In this document: positions 1-10,619 of the stretch, piece by piece | Numbering within the stretch: position 1 is the first letter of the stretch | Layout of the letters: each line of letters opens with the position of its first letter | Assembly (NCBI RefSeq): GCF_030272615.1 | Contig: NC_081415.1 | Location: 418,586,757 to 418,650,756, forward strand | DNA from: Cryptomeria japonica | Taxonomy: Eukaryota > Streptophyta > Pinopsida > Cupressales > Cupressaceae | DNA length: 64,000 bases | Direction of reading: 5' to 3' | Made by a program: the position numbers and the translations under genes | The notes under the pieces: generated by a model | What the model was told of the DNA's origin: nothing | Seen by the model: the letters and a program-made list of their open reading frames with translations, nothing else | Databases searched by the model: none

Positions 1-107
1 TTGCCAGTCATTTGAAGTGTCTGCTGTCAAACCGGTTTAGAACTATATTTTTGTCTGTACTGATTCACCCCCCCTCTCAGTACCGGGTTAGTACTATCCG
101 TTCATCA
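1..107 (+). mobile_element. 3' end of a SIRE-type copia LTR
   Basis: The segment holds the motif GATTCACCCCCCCTCTCAGT and ends in TTCATCA. This is the same tail arrangement seen at the ends of the LTRs of element C (near 36581 and 42492). Directly after position 107 the sequence becomes in-frame LINE reverse transcriptase, so this is an LTR element inserted into the LINE with the rest of it outside the window. Its target-site duplication cannot be tested here. Family assignment rests on the C-rich tail and the terminal CA. Confidence 0.7.
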
Positions 108-2657
108 TTGAGTTATCACGCCCATGAAGCTGTTTACTCCATCCAGACAACAAGGACTGAAAAGATGATGATTAAGGTTGATATAAGGAAAGCATATGAT
201 GAGGTAAATAGGGATTTTCTTATAAAAGTCCTTCAGCATTTTGGTTTCAGCGAGGCATGGATAGCTTGGGTTAGAAGTTGTATTACCTCCCCTAGATTTT
301 CAATCATCATAAACAGTAGCCCCCAAGGTTTTTTTGAATCTATAGAAGGCATAAGGCAAGGTGACCCTCTCTCACCATTCTTGTTCATTATCATGGCAGA
401 AGTGCTCAGGCGTTTTATCTCCAAGAAGTGGGAAGAAGGTGTTTGGAAGGGTGTTCAAATTGCAGTAGGAGTAAACCCCATAACACATTTACAATTTGTA
501 GATGACACCTTTCTCGCAAGAGATGCTTCGGCTAGGGAAGGAAGGGTAATGAAAGAAACTCTGGATATTTATGAAAAAGCCTCCAGGCAAAAAGTTAACT
601 AGCTTAAGTCTGAAATCTTTTTCTTCAATTGTAAACCATGCAAGCAAAGGGAAATATGCAAAATTTTGGGTATGAAAGTGGGTTCCCTACCAGGCAAATA
701 CTTAGGAATTCCTTTCTTTGGAGGAGCAAATAAATCAAAGTTGTGGAAAAAACTAATTGATAGCTGTATAAATAAAATGGAGGGGTGGAAAAGCAGATGG
801 CTAACTTCAGCTGGCAGAATTTTAATGTTGAAAATAGTTGTGTCAGCCATTCCTATTTATTCAATGATGTGCCTAAAAATCCCAAAAAAGGTCATCAATT
901 CAATCCAACAGAAGATGAAAAACTTTTTTTGGAATGGGGCAAATGATCAAGAAAAAATCCCACTTTTGGCATGGGACAAAATCTGCTAGGCTAAGGTCAG
1001 GGGGTGTGCTGGTTTGAGGGATTGGCAAAAAATGAATAGCGCTATAGGGGATAAATTGGTATGGAATATTTACTCTAACCCAAACTAGATGTGGGTAAAA
1101 GTGTTGAGAGCAAAATACCTAGATTCAACAGAGGATCACATAATCTTCACGATCCGCAACCCTCCTAAAGGGTCAGCAATCTGGAACTTCATAATGGAAT
1201 GTCACAGAGTGGTTATGGACCATCTAACATGGCAGATTGGGGATGGGACAAAGGCCAAGTTCTAGGAGGATTCTTGGGCAGGCCTTCTTGCATTAAGAGA
1301 GGTGGGGGACTTCACAGAGGCAAAGGAATTGTTGGTGCAGTTATGGGGAGACAAAGTTAAGGATTACATGCATATCTTAGAGGGAGATTTAGGAAAATAA
1401 TGGCTATGGAAGGATCTTTTGACAACAGGTATGTCAGTTCAGAAGCAGCAGAGGCTTAGGAATGTTCTGGAGCAAAGGAAGATTTTCCTCACAGGTAAAG
1501 AGGATAAAGTGATTTGGTGTGGGACTAAGGATGGTAAATATTCAGTTAAATTGGGCTACCAGCTCATGGAAGGTAGGGAGGAGACCCAATCAAAAACATG
1601 GACCCTCTTCTGGAGTAAAGAATTTCTCCCGAAAGCTAGTGCTTTTGCATGGCTAGCTGTTAAAGGCAGAATTCTAATAGGGGAAAGAAGGAAGAGACTC
1701 GACTTTGTGGGCCCATCTAAATGTGTAATGTGCAATCTGTCGGAAGAATCCATGGATCATTTGCTTTAAACATGTGAAGTGGCACAAAAGTGTTGGTGTG
1801 AACTCTAGAGGAACCTAAATTGGCAGGGATTGTTACAATGCTCCCTAAAAGAGGTTTTTGAGAGCTGGCCGAGGCAACCAAGGAGGTCTACCCTCTCTTA
1901 TGTTTGGAAAATCAGCCCTTCCATAGTAATCTGGGAGTTATGGAAAGAACGAAATAGAAGAATTTTTCAAGATAAGATGGAGGATGAGAGGCGATTGTTG
2001 TCAAGAATTAATAGAGCTATTGAAGAGGTGGTAGGCTCAGCAGCTTCCCAAACTTTCTCACTATCCACCCCTTTCACCTCAATGGACAAAAACATACAGA
2101 AAGCTTGGCCAGGAATCAAAATTAGACATGGGTCCGCAACATTTAGTAAGGGAAAAGGGAAAAACACACTGGAGGCCCGATGGAAACCGCCAGAGAAGGG
2201 CTGGTTTAAAGTAAATTTTGATTGAGCAACGCAACAATCTGGTCGACTAGCAGGGGCTGGATTTGCAATGTGGGATGACAATGGAGAGCTAATAAAATAT
2301 GGAGCCAAAAGACTTCGGAAGAGCACCAATAATGAGGCTGAAGTCCAAGCAACCCTACTAGGGATAGGATTAGCAAAAAGAGAAGGGGTTCAAAATCTCC
2401 ATTTAGAAGGGGATTCTTTAATTAAAATTGAAGCTAATATGAATGGAGAGATAAATGGATGGCATCTTCAAGGTTTCATAGCAGTAATCATAGAATAATT
2501 AAAATTCTTTGAAAATTTTAAAATCAGCCATATTAGAAGGACAGGTAATCAAACTGCGGATAGCTTGTCCAAATGGGCTTTGTCATTCAAATCGAAACGC
2601 GTTTTAAAATTGGATGACAACCAAGGATTATTACCTCTGGGCGAGGTGACAAGACAA
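108..2657 (+). pseudogene. LINE ORF2: reverse transcriptase, zf-RVT, RNase H
   Basis: The polyprotein would copy LINE RNA at the nicked target. The RT shows the KVDIRKAYDEV block (motif A aspartate), GIRQGDPLSPFLF, and FVDDT at the catalytic centre, where plant LINEs usually have FADD or YADD; both aspartates remain. Then come KYLGIPFFGG and the 'EGWKSRWLTSAGR' region. A zf-RVT domain with CVMCNLSEESMDHLL lies near 1720-1767. RNase H runs about 2190-2590 with VNFD, NNEAE, LEGDS and NQTADSLSKW, so all four acidic residues can be seen. In-frame stops lie near 600, 987, 1263, 1767, 2223 and 2496; several fit Trp or Gln codons turned to stops. No frameshift is needed from 108 to about 2657. It is not functional. 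Confidence 0.88.
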
Positions 2658-3690
2658 TGATTGGAGAGTTGGTTTGGGAGGAGTGACTACAGATGGATGA
2701 TGCCACATTTAAGCGTGGCTCCCTATGCAGAAAGGATGATTTGAGAGCTCGCACGGGGGAAGCATTGGAGTTTTTAATAAAACATAGCAAGTAAGGTTTA
2801 AAATGGTGGCTAATCAGGGATGAAAATGTGCAATTATATTCGGCCCATCGGCAAGCATGAAATGCCATCATTAAATTGAATGATCAAGTGGAGTTTAAAT
2901 GCAGTTGTAAGGAAATTTTGAGGTGGCAAACGTGCGACGGCATAACCTGAGGGATGGCATGCAACGCACACAATCAAGGTCTATGCAGGGTTTATAAATC
3001 CATGGGCAGTTGTGCTAATCAGTGTGTGTAGCGACGATAGCAAGTTTTTGAGAAAAACAAGAAGAGCCATTTGTAAGGGAAGAAAGAGAAGGTGTTACTA
3101 CCATGGAGGTGAATTTTACAATCACAACCAAAAAACAACAAAAAGGTTTCAAGGGGGCCGTGAGAAGAGACAAAATGTCAGGGCTTCTCAGATTTAAGAA
3201 GGAGGAAATGATCAACATGGTTTTGAAGGTGGTGGGACCTTACTTCATGGAGAATGTGTCGTGATGGAAGGTCAATTTGGACATCATCTCAATGGTAATA
3301 GCCTGGGGTTTAGAGATTGGAGAAAACATTGACACAGTGAAGTGGGCAGTAACGTCAATCTTTGAAGAAGCAATGCTTGAAGGGCTCGACTCCATTTTGG
3401 AATGGGCAGTGCCAGGGGTCAGCTTCGATTACTCAGAGGGATTCATAGAAGCCAAGGATGCAGACGAATTTGGCCTTGTCTCATTTGTTCATTGGATAGG
3501 GAAAGTGGACAAGGAATCTTATGTGTTGGAAAGGGCGGGAGCTTGGGAGAATTTGAAGAGGTTGATTCTGCAGCACGAGAAGGAAGAGAATGATTTGGCA
3601 AAAGCATGGCCGAAGGCACATCCCAAAGGCAAGCGTTCAGGGATGAGGAAGCGAAGGTTATTCCAATCCAATCGACAGCAGATGTAGAAA
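2657..3690 (+). pseudogene. Unknown ORF block 3' of the LINE RNase H
   Basis: I do not recognise this product. A frame opening with MIGELVWEE at 2657 carries several stops, and about 3103 another frame opens with MEVNFTITTKK and runs to 3687 with one TGA near 3262. The second part is about 195 codons, mixed acidic and basic, rich in Trp and Glu, with a Lys/Arg-rich C-terminus (GKRSGMRKRRL). TTTATAAAT lies near 2990, about 110 bases before the second ATG. Ordinary plant LINEs end soon after RNase H, so this is either an additional LINE ORF or captured host sequence. The minus-strand LINE at 7041-11100 also has an ORF in this position, but I see no clear similarity between the two. Confidence 0.5.
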
Positions 3691-4070
3691 CACCTTGGGT
3701 TTTCGAATGGGGGTTGGTTTAGGTGCAGGTGTGTTTGGGCAATAATGTCTGCCCTTTTTTGAAATTCAATAGGCGACTTATGGTTTTAATTTTGTCTATG
3801 TAAGCTCGAAATGGGTCTGAATGGTCTGTGTAGTTTTTAGCAGTCCTAGGAATGTATAACATCCTATGAGAATCGTGGGAGTTGGAAAGGAGGGTGGTTT
3901 TTTGTTGTTTATTTGTTGTTTTAGATGCCAATGTCACAGAGATTGTGGCAATTGTAAGTTTGTTAGGTCTATGATCGGGCTAATATGAAGTCTGAAAGCT
4001 TGAATTTTGAAGATGTAATAACTATATTATATAATGAAATAAAAACTATTATTACCGACAAAAAATATAT
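3691..4070 (+). other. LINE 3' untranslated region
   Basis: Non-coding, with T-rich tracts and no ORF that makes sense. It ends in an A-rich tail near 4035-4070. I infer it is the LINE 3' UTR from its place after the last ORF and before the A-rich end. Confidence 0.5.
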
Positions 4071-4259
4071 ATATTGGGATTAAAGTGGTAAAATTAGTTG
4101 AATAAATATATTTAATTAATTATAGATAGAAAAGGATATGCCAAAAAACTTTGAATAAAAAACAGTGCATTCGCACCTAAGGAAAAGCAAGAATGCAAAA
4201 ACATTGGTTGAGCATAAATGAAGATTCAAAACAAAGTCAAAATGAATGTAGAGAACAAA

Positions 4260-4740
4260 TAAGAGTTTTTTAAAACAAATTAGTAGATCAAAAGAATGTG
4301 AGGTTGATGTTGCAATGGAGGCTAACCCGACGATTAAGGATTTGAGTGAATTTGCCATTATTGGGAGAATAGTTGGTGTGAATGCATCTAGGGAATATAT
4401 CAAATGCTAGGCTATAGAACATTAGAATGTCGAGGTCATAATAACTTTCATTCTAAAATGATTCTTTGCTATTGATTTCAACATAAAAAAAAGATCATGG
4501 TGAAATATTATAAAACTACCCATGGTGGTTCTGAGGAAATTTGATATACTTGGAGAAACGCTTGCCGAACTTTGACCTTAGAGAAATGGAACCTGCAGAG
4601 GATCAATTTAGGGTCTGATTATATTTTCTTCTCCTAGAATATTGGTTGAGGGATTATTTGTGCTGGGAAACAAACAGGTTCAATACCAAAGATTGTGAAG
4701 ATCAATATCTATCCAATAAACTAATCAAAGGATGAGATTC
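4260..4740 (+). pseudogene. LINE ORF1, N-terminal DUF4283-type part
   Basis: LINE ORF1 proteins bind the element RNA; plant versions begin with a DUF4283 domain. From the ATG at 4315 the frame reads MEANPTIKDLSEFAIIGRIV, then a stretch equivalent to 'ik.WAIE.WNVEVI.TFI', and after frameshifts LPNFDLREMEPAE and LYFLLLEYW. These fit the usual order: entry strand, 'W' core, then the 'VRLY.LP.eyW' block. Stops near 4408 and 4423 are TAG where Trp is expected. The zinc-knuckle half of what looks like the same ORF resumes near 26745, so 22 kb of later insertions split it. The assignment comes from motif order, not a database match. Confidence 0.6.
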
Positions 4741-4744
4741 AAGG

Positions 4745-5598
4745 CTTGGATAGTAACAACATGAAAAATTGAAATTCATATGCAAATATAAAAATTAAGT
4801 TTCCTTTATTGTAGAAAACCCATGATTAGATCCTTCTTTTTTATGATGTAAAAAATCAACTTGTTTACCATGCTTAATAAACCTATCTTATGTGAACTTA
4901 TAATAATAATAAATAATTATTAACATCAACATAAGATAAAAAACAATAAGGCATAAATTATCAACATAACATCCATGCATAAGACAAGAATTATGTGGAG
5001 AAACCCTCATGGAAAAAAAATCCACCAAGAAGAGAGGATAAGCTTGTATTAACAACAATAAAAGTGCTTACAATACAATCACTTCCATTCTCCTCTTTGC
5101 CTCCACCATAGAAAAACCTATGTACATTTGAAAAACCTCCTTGTGCTTCCCATTCATCCTTCATTCCTATAGAGAAAACTACATTCATTTGTTCTCCAAT
5201 CTGTTACATATAATTCTACACCCAAAGGCTAAATTCATAGAATGGCAAAGAGCTCCAAAACCACCAATAAAGGTTCCCAAAAAAGAAGCTTCATTACTCA
5301 TGACCACAACCCTTGGAATGCCTCTGCAAATATCAAAAATACATCGCTTTAGCTCCCAATACCTTCCCTCCAATATGGACACCTATACTTGCAAGATAAA
5401 CATTACATTAAATGTAACAAATGATTGAAAACCAAGAGACACCTCTTGCCTCTTCCATACTCCCACTTGGAGAAGCCCATAGGTCACTCTTTTTCCACTT
5501 TCTTAAGTCATTAAAAATCTTATTCCAAACATCCATAAGTGGGGAAAACAATATTAAATATTTGTGTTCACAACTCACTTTTACCACTACTAACCCAT
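4745..5598 (-). mobile_element. Probable LTR, first part, host of the LTR array
   Basis: There is no coding frame I trust. Near 4990 the sequence reads TTATGTGGAGAAACCCTCAT followed by an A-run. This resembles the TTATGTGGAAAACC block in the minus-strand LTR of element D near 27470, which suggests an LTR in minus orientation. It breaks LINE ORF1 on its left side, and the array begins at 5599 after AACCCAT. The matching right part would be 26478-26740. No terminal TG/CA or target duplication was found with certainty. Confidence 0.35.
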
Positions 5599-6069
5599 TG
5601 TTGGTGTAATTATTTATCAATATAGGATATAATTACACCTTACTTGAGTTGACTTAGAATAATTAATTTCATCGTAGTTTGGATATGATACACTTAGGGA
5701 AGTGTGCACATTGGAAGTGTGTATGTAGGAGAAATTACACCTTTTATGGTGTGATATTGTTGTTACTTTATCACATCCACTTATTATGGGATGATAATTC
5801 CACCTTTGGTGGGTGATCCACCTCATGTGGAATATTTTATTATTTCTCCTACCTACCCTTGCATCTCATTGAGCCACATGTTATCTTTGTGTGCTCTCAT
5901 GTCTCTTAGCCTCCCCTTTATAAGCAAGCTCATCCACATTGTATGCAATTTTTGATGATCCAATTGATCAGTATTTTGCATCTTGATTTGAATACAGTTT
6001 ATTCTTATCAAATCTATTTATCTATCTTATTGTGCTATCAATTGGACTCTATATCTTAACAAATTCTCA
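5599..6069 (+). repeat. LTR1 of the array (5' outer LTR)
   Basis: Starts TGTTGGTGTAATTATTTAT and ends ATTCTCA; 471 bp. It matches LTR2, LTR3 and the three pieces of LTR4 along its whole length. It shares with LTR4, against LTR2 and LTR3, the states GATATTG (not GATGTTG), ATGTAGG (not ATGTGGG), GATCCA (not GATCTA) and CAATTGG (not CAATAGG). AACCCAT lies directly before it. Confidence 0.92.
5918..5925 (+). promoter_or_regulatory. Putative TATA box of LTR1
   Basis: TTTATAAG sits about 150 bp before the end of the LTR and is kept in all four LTRs (near 12434, 21425 and 26325). It is the best candidate for the RNA polymerase II promoter of the element; the start site would lie some 30 bases further on. 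No expression evidence is visible. Confidence 0.55.
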
Positions 6070-6071
6070 CA

Positions 6072-6083
6072 TGGTATCAGAGC
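6072..6083 (+). promoter_or_regulatory. Primer-binding site of unit 1
   Basis: TGGTATCAGAGC is complementary to the 3' end of plant initiator methionine tRNA, the usual primer for copia and many LTR elements. It lies two bases after the LTR. The equivalent sites after LTR2 and LTR3 read TGGTATCAGAGT and TAGTATCAGAGT. Confidence 0.85.
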
Positions 6084-6560
6084 TTTTGGAGTGCCATTGG
6101 TTTGCCATTGAGAGAAGTTTGATGGATTTTGGGGTTGTGTATTTTTTAGCTTTCTATTGCAGGTTATTATTGGAGCTTGTTGGGTCAAATCTAAGATCAC
6201 CATTAGATTGAGGAGGTTCAAGAAAGTCAGAATCACCTTTTATTTTGTCCAAATCCGACATCTGAGGGAAAATCTAGAGCCGTTTGAAGATGGAAGGTGG
6301 TGGCTTGTCCCACCAGCGATCTGCAATTTTGGAGCATTTTTGGCCAAATCTGTCATCGCCATTTGCTCAAAAGGTCCAAAAACCCTAAGATTGCCTGTTC
6401 ATTTGTCCAAATCAGCTTTGATCACTTCGAGTTGAAAAAATTCCACCCCCCCCCCTCCAAGCCGCATGAACGTGGTAAAGGTTTGTTTTCTTTAATTTTC
6501 TATTTTTTAATTTTTTTAGAAAATTTAAAAATTTTAAATTAAATCCTATTAATATTAAAA
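6084..6560 (+). other. Leader of unit 1 with a short conserved ORF
   Basis: The first 450 bases of each internal region are alike in the three units. They contain an ORF starting MQVIIGACW (6157-6435 here, broken by a frameshift; 12674-13039 and 21637-22014 in the other units, 121-125 codons). The conserved part includes FEDGRWWL and CNFGAF. I see no gag, zinc-knuckle or protease motif. The opposite strand is also open over much of it, so the ORF may be chance or the remnant of an old gag. Confidence 0.45.
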
Positions 6561-6653
6561 AAAAAAATTAATCAGAGGGTCCATTCTTTTTAAAGTTTTT
6601 TTTGTCTTAATCAAAACAATTTTTAAAAAATATCGTACATTGTGGTACCACAA

Positions 6654-6711
6654 GGTACTGATAGACCCTGCGGGTATCGCAGGTCTGTTAGTACCTGTGA
6701 CCCACAGGTAC
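6654..6711 (+). promoter_or_regulatory. Two overlapping RNA hairpins in unit 1 leader
   Basis: A GC-rich island in very AT-rich DNA. Arm GGTACTGATAGACC (6654) pairs with GGTCTGTTAGTACC (6682-6695) over 14 base pairs including two G-U pairs, and the loop adds TGCG/CGCA. A second hairpin, GTACCTGTG/CACAGGTAC (6691-6711), reuses the last five bases of the first, so the two cannot form together. The first hairpin can also form in the other two units. Place and shape resemble retroviral dimerisation or packaging signals, which is an inference. Confidence 0.5.
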
Positions 6712-7239
6712 ATAGGTGGGCAGGGCCTGCGCCTGTCATGGCATGGCCATGGCAGGGCAATACCCACGTCCATGCATTTTTTAAGTTTTATTTTAAAAGT
6801 TTTTGTGGAATGTGTGTGGTGCCCCACACTAAATAAACTTAAAAAGAAAGTTTTTCACGATTTTATTAAAGTTTTTAAACCTTTTTTTAAATAAAATTCT
6901 TAATATACTTTTAATTATGTTTTTTTTAATTTATTTTTATTAAGTTTTTTTAATATAAACTTTTTAATACTATTTTTTTAGTGTTTATTTCTAAATGTTA
7001 ACAAATTGAAAAATATATATATTTTTCTTTATTATTTGTTTTTTATTATGGAAAAAACAGGGTTTGAAGGGACCTGAAACCCCTTACATCAAAATTACAT
7101 GATATATCATTTAATGCCCATAACAAAACAAAACCATTAGACAAAACCCCATAGGGCTGAGAGACAACAAATACAAACAAAAAAGACCACTCGGCCCACC
7201 AAGACAACAAAAAGCCAACAAACAACTTGTTCAAACCTG

Positions 7240-8758
7240 TTGGATCTCAAATCAACAGATTGGATAGGTTCTAAGGAAATGTCAACTCCTATGATCAAAC
7301 CCTCCAATTGAATTGGCCAACTTATAGAGTGAACCTATGTGGTTACTAACTCCCTCACTTCAAGCTCTGCAAGACCTAGGTGGGTATACCTACTCACTAG
7401 TGGCTTTCAATGACTAATGCTTTTTATAGCAGATTGTTTATCTTAATCTAACTTCCTCCTATCTCAGAATGGCATAGGTTCCTAGGATGGGTGGCTTTTA
7501 GATGAGTTCAAGATTGTTGTTGTGGAAGCTATTCGATCTTTGTACTTGAAATTTATAAGTATGTATACTATTGCTAACTGGTTTTATGTGTCCTACTCAA
7601 CTAATCCTATTGCTTTAATGTAAAAGTAATTAATATGGTAAAGGTTGTGATTTGTGAATGACCAGTGTCTTTCCTATTATTTGGGCTAGAGAGTCTTATA
7701 TTTCTCTAGGACTTAATGTATGATTTGTGAGATAGTTTTTAAACCTACCCCCTTTGGTAAATCTGTCAGTTACTGTTTCTTATGAGATCTGCTAAATGTT
7801 TATATCATAAACCGCTTGAATGAATTTAACCTTAACCTTAAAGGACCATCCAAGGAAGAACTACAAGGAACAATTACAATTCGCAAGTAGATCCTATTAA
7901 TCCAAGTTTATAACATAGAAACATAAACTTCACTGTAAGAATACGAATAACCTTATCTCCTTTAGATAATATCACAAACAATTGCCTACAGAAAATGAAA
8001 TAACTCACAACACATATGCGAAGGAAAACAATTGATTGTATTAAAAGGTTCAAAATAGTGTACAATATTATCCAAAGTCTCTCCTATATTTTTCTCTCAC
8101 TCTCCCCCTCATATCTACATTTTTTAACCACTTATATATGTGGTTGAATGGGCACCATACCCCTTTTGGGGTGAAAAGTCACCATTTTACATTAAAATTA
8201 ACAAAACCCTTTGAAATTAATATGCAAACTAGTTAGTCAATAACCTTGCTTTAAGCTATCTTTCGGGTTTTTGTTTGGTCAGCAGCCTTAAACTTCAGAT
8301 ACGAATCTGAATTTTTTTGTGGTGGTAGGAAACATCCACTTATAAAATGGGTCTTCATCAGATTTGATATTTGCATACACTTTCATTCCAAGTCGACATC
8401 TTCTTTCATGCAGGTCGAAATAACAGGCTTTTCATCCTTCTTACGGTCTTCTGTATGGTCTACAGCCAAAAACACATTGTACAGATCTAATATTTTTCTT
8501 GGAGCTTGGAAACTTGATTTTCTGAAATGGGTATTTCTTATATTTTCATTTTTCATTCATTTTAATTCTCTGTTCATATCATCTTTTCTACATATCAAAA
8601 ACACTAGTCTTTCATGGGGTCCATTGGAATTAATTTATTCATATCCTCCTTTACTCTGGTTGTTCAAATCATTAATCATCCATTATGAAATGACCACCAT
8701 TTTTAATAGTAGGGTGCTTGAAATTATTTGGAAATTTGAAGCCCCACCACAACCAACA
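7240..8758 (-). mobile_element. Possible solo LTR inside the minus-strand LINE
   Basis: The stretch begins TGTTGGATCT and ends ACCAACA, so it has TG/CA ends on either strand. On the minus strand a CATATATAAG TATA-like box lies near 8130-8140, followed by a purine-rich leader. It separates the LINE coding end (8826) from the LINE 3' end (7041-7239). I found no matching 5-bp duplication on its two sides, and no coding frame. The minus orientation is a guess from the TATA-like box. Confidence 0.35.
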
Positions 8759-8825
8759 TAGACACAACAACAAAAACAAAAAATCAACCTAGATTCTTTA
8801 AATTCTCAGCAACATCAACACTTAG

Positions 8826-10440
8826 CTAATGCATCTTCTTGGCAACATTCTTCAATTCTAGAATGTCCTGGGGCACTTCGGTGACTCTCTTTTTGAAGCT
8901 TTCTCGAGTTCCTTTACCTAGAGGACCTGACTCCTCAGCACTAGCAGCCACTTCCTTATTCACATCCACAACAATCCTTTCCATATGAAATTTCTCAAAC
9001 TTGCTAACCATGGTGGACATAGTCTCAACAGAGGCCTTAACAATATTATGATTACTTTCCATAATTCCCCAGAGGGTAGTCTCACATTTAGCAATCCTAG
9101 CCTCAACATCCACAATTTTTTTTATCACAAATCTCCTTAACCTTTTGGGTGGCTTCCATGTTTTTGGCCATACAATTAGTCACAACTTTCTTTTCGCTTT
9201 CAGTCCAAAGAGCACCCGTCAAAGCCCCCTCAACCACCTCCTTACTGGTACTAATAGGATGAGAAACATCACTAGCTTGCGACTTGTCCCCAGCACTCAC
9301 TTTAGCCTTCACAACTTCCATTTTGGAAGATAAAGACCGCTTCTTGAGATTAATATTCTTAATCTCATAAAACACCCACCTGAAAAGTCAAAAAACCTCT
9401 AGAGAGTTGTTCTTGGCAATATTCAACACATCAAACATGATCTCCTGTTTAGGATGAAAGTCTTGTGAAGTAAAATCCACCGACTCCTGGGAATTGTGTT
9501 CCGAACCATGGGAGGAAGAAAACGCCTCAACATTCTGTGTCTAATCCGGGGAGTCCTGTTCACCAGAGCTGTCTGAAACCATCAAGGTGGTCTTTTGAGC
9601 TTTCTCCTTAGGTCGTTTACTCAAACCCTCTCCACCAACATCAAGGGACCCCTTACTAACACCCGAGGCAACCAACTTAAGACCAGTTTTAGCCTTTTTG
9701 TTGGTGTGGGGGAGGAAATCCCCATCATTACTATCAGTATCCCAACCCTCTGACTTTGAATCCTCACTATCATCAATCTCTTCTGTAAAAATGGGAGGGG
9801 GCTTGCTAGGGTTTTCAGAAGCCCTAACCTTCAAATGCTCGTAGATAAGAGATATTAATCCTTGGTGCAAAACTAGATTAACATGGAGATTCTCCTTAAA
9901 ATCTAAAATACTAGCGCTCAAAGAAGACAACAAATAGAATGAAAAATTAATTTTCTCATTGTGGCAAAAATGGTTAGGGAGCACAAAATGATACTCGTAG
10001 ATTTTGGCGAATATGCCATCCAAAGTGAATAATTCCATAATCTCCCTCAAGGGTCCCCTCCAAATGGCCTTAATTTGACGTGGCTCAAAATGGGTCTTGT
10101 TCTCTTTCACCAGGAGCTCACACTCCTTGTCTTTCTTGGGGAATTTCTTCACAGTAGCATCAAAGATCTTTCTATCTCTATAAAATTTATCCCCTCCATA
10201 GACATGCCTGTCACTTTAGCTATAAGCTCTTCATTAATCTCTGTAACCCTACCGAACAAGTTGACCTTACCATTATTCCACCCCTTCACAAACTGCCTAG
10301 TAATACTCTAGTTGTGCCCATGTAGCTTCTCCAAGAATGGCGTCACACCCCCCTTTTGCAGCCTATGCCAAATGGTAGGGTTCTTCTTCCAGTTAGCACA
10401 TTTAGCTGGCTCCACTTTGTGCCTCTTACCCCCATAGTCT
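8826..10440 (-). pseudogene. Unknown ORF 3' of RNase H in the minus-strand LINE
   Basis: About 530 codons once frames are followed by eye; function not recognised. From the N-terminus: a block with FVKGWNNGKVNLFGRVTEIN and ELIAKVTGMSMEG (near 10300-10190), a hydrophobic block near 9850-9950, then an acidic and serine-rich region (EEIDDSEDSKSEGWDTDSND) with Lys-rich stretches. The C-terminal part (9103-9375 and 8826-9128) is predicted helical with many Glu and Lys, likely a coiled coil, and is broken by a one-base shift in an A-run near 9122. The 'EINEELIA.VTG' block recalls large retroelement-borne ORFs of unknown function in plants, but that is recollection, not proof. The block stands where most LINEs have only a 3' UTR. 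Confidence 0.5.
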
Positions 10441-10619
10441 CAATTCTTGATAAAGAAACAACACTCTTCAAAGAAACAAAGTCGGTAACAAAAAAACTAG
10501 CAACAACTTCCAAAACAAGTAACACCCATAAAACGTGCGAGGTCTGGAGGTAATAATTATAAGTGAAGGCATTCAGACAAAAAACAAGCCAAAAAGTGAT
10601 GACAATATTAATTACTTTC

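Larger units (their letters stand above)
108..4070 (+). mobile_element. LINE with RNase H, 5' part missing
   Basis: Non-LTR retrotransposon remnant. In order it carries reverse transcriptase, the RT connection region, a zf-RVT zinc-binding domain, an RNase H domain, a further ORF block and an untranslated 3' region. The end is placed near 4065-4080, where an A-rich stretch (ATGAAATAAAAACTATTATT, then a run of A) gives way to unrelated sequence. ORF1, the endonuclease and the start of the RT are absent, because the element is interrupted at 107 by an LTR. The ORF2 part stays in one reading frame for about 2.5 kb, so it has decayed by point mutation rather than by indels. Confidence 0.85.

Noticed and set aside
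6072-6083. tRNA gene remnant
   Set aside because: Only the 12 bases complementary to the tRNA 3' end are present, directly after an LTR; this is a primer-binding site.
6640-6894. Two overlapping ORFs over the hairpin island
   Set aside because: Both frames are open only because the island is GC-rich; they are not kept in units 2 and 3.
8408-8761. 117-codon ORF rich in Phe, Ser and Leu
   Set aside because: It lies in a probable LTR, has no recognisable domain and no relative in the window.
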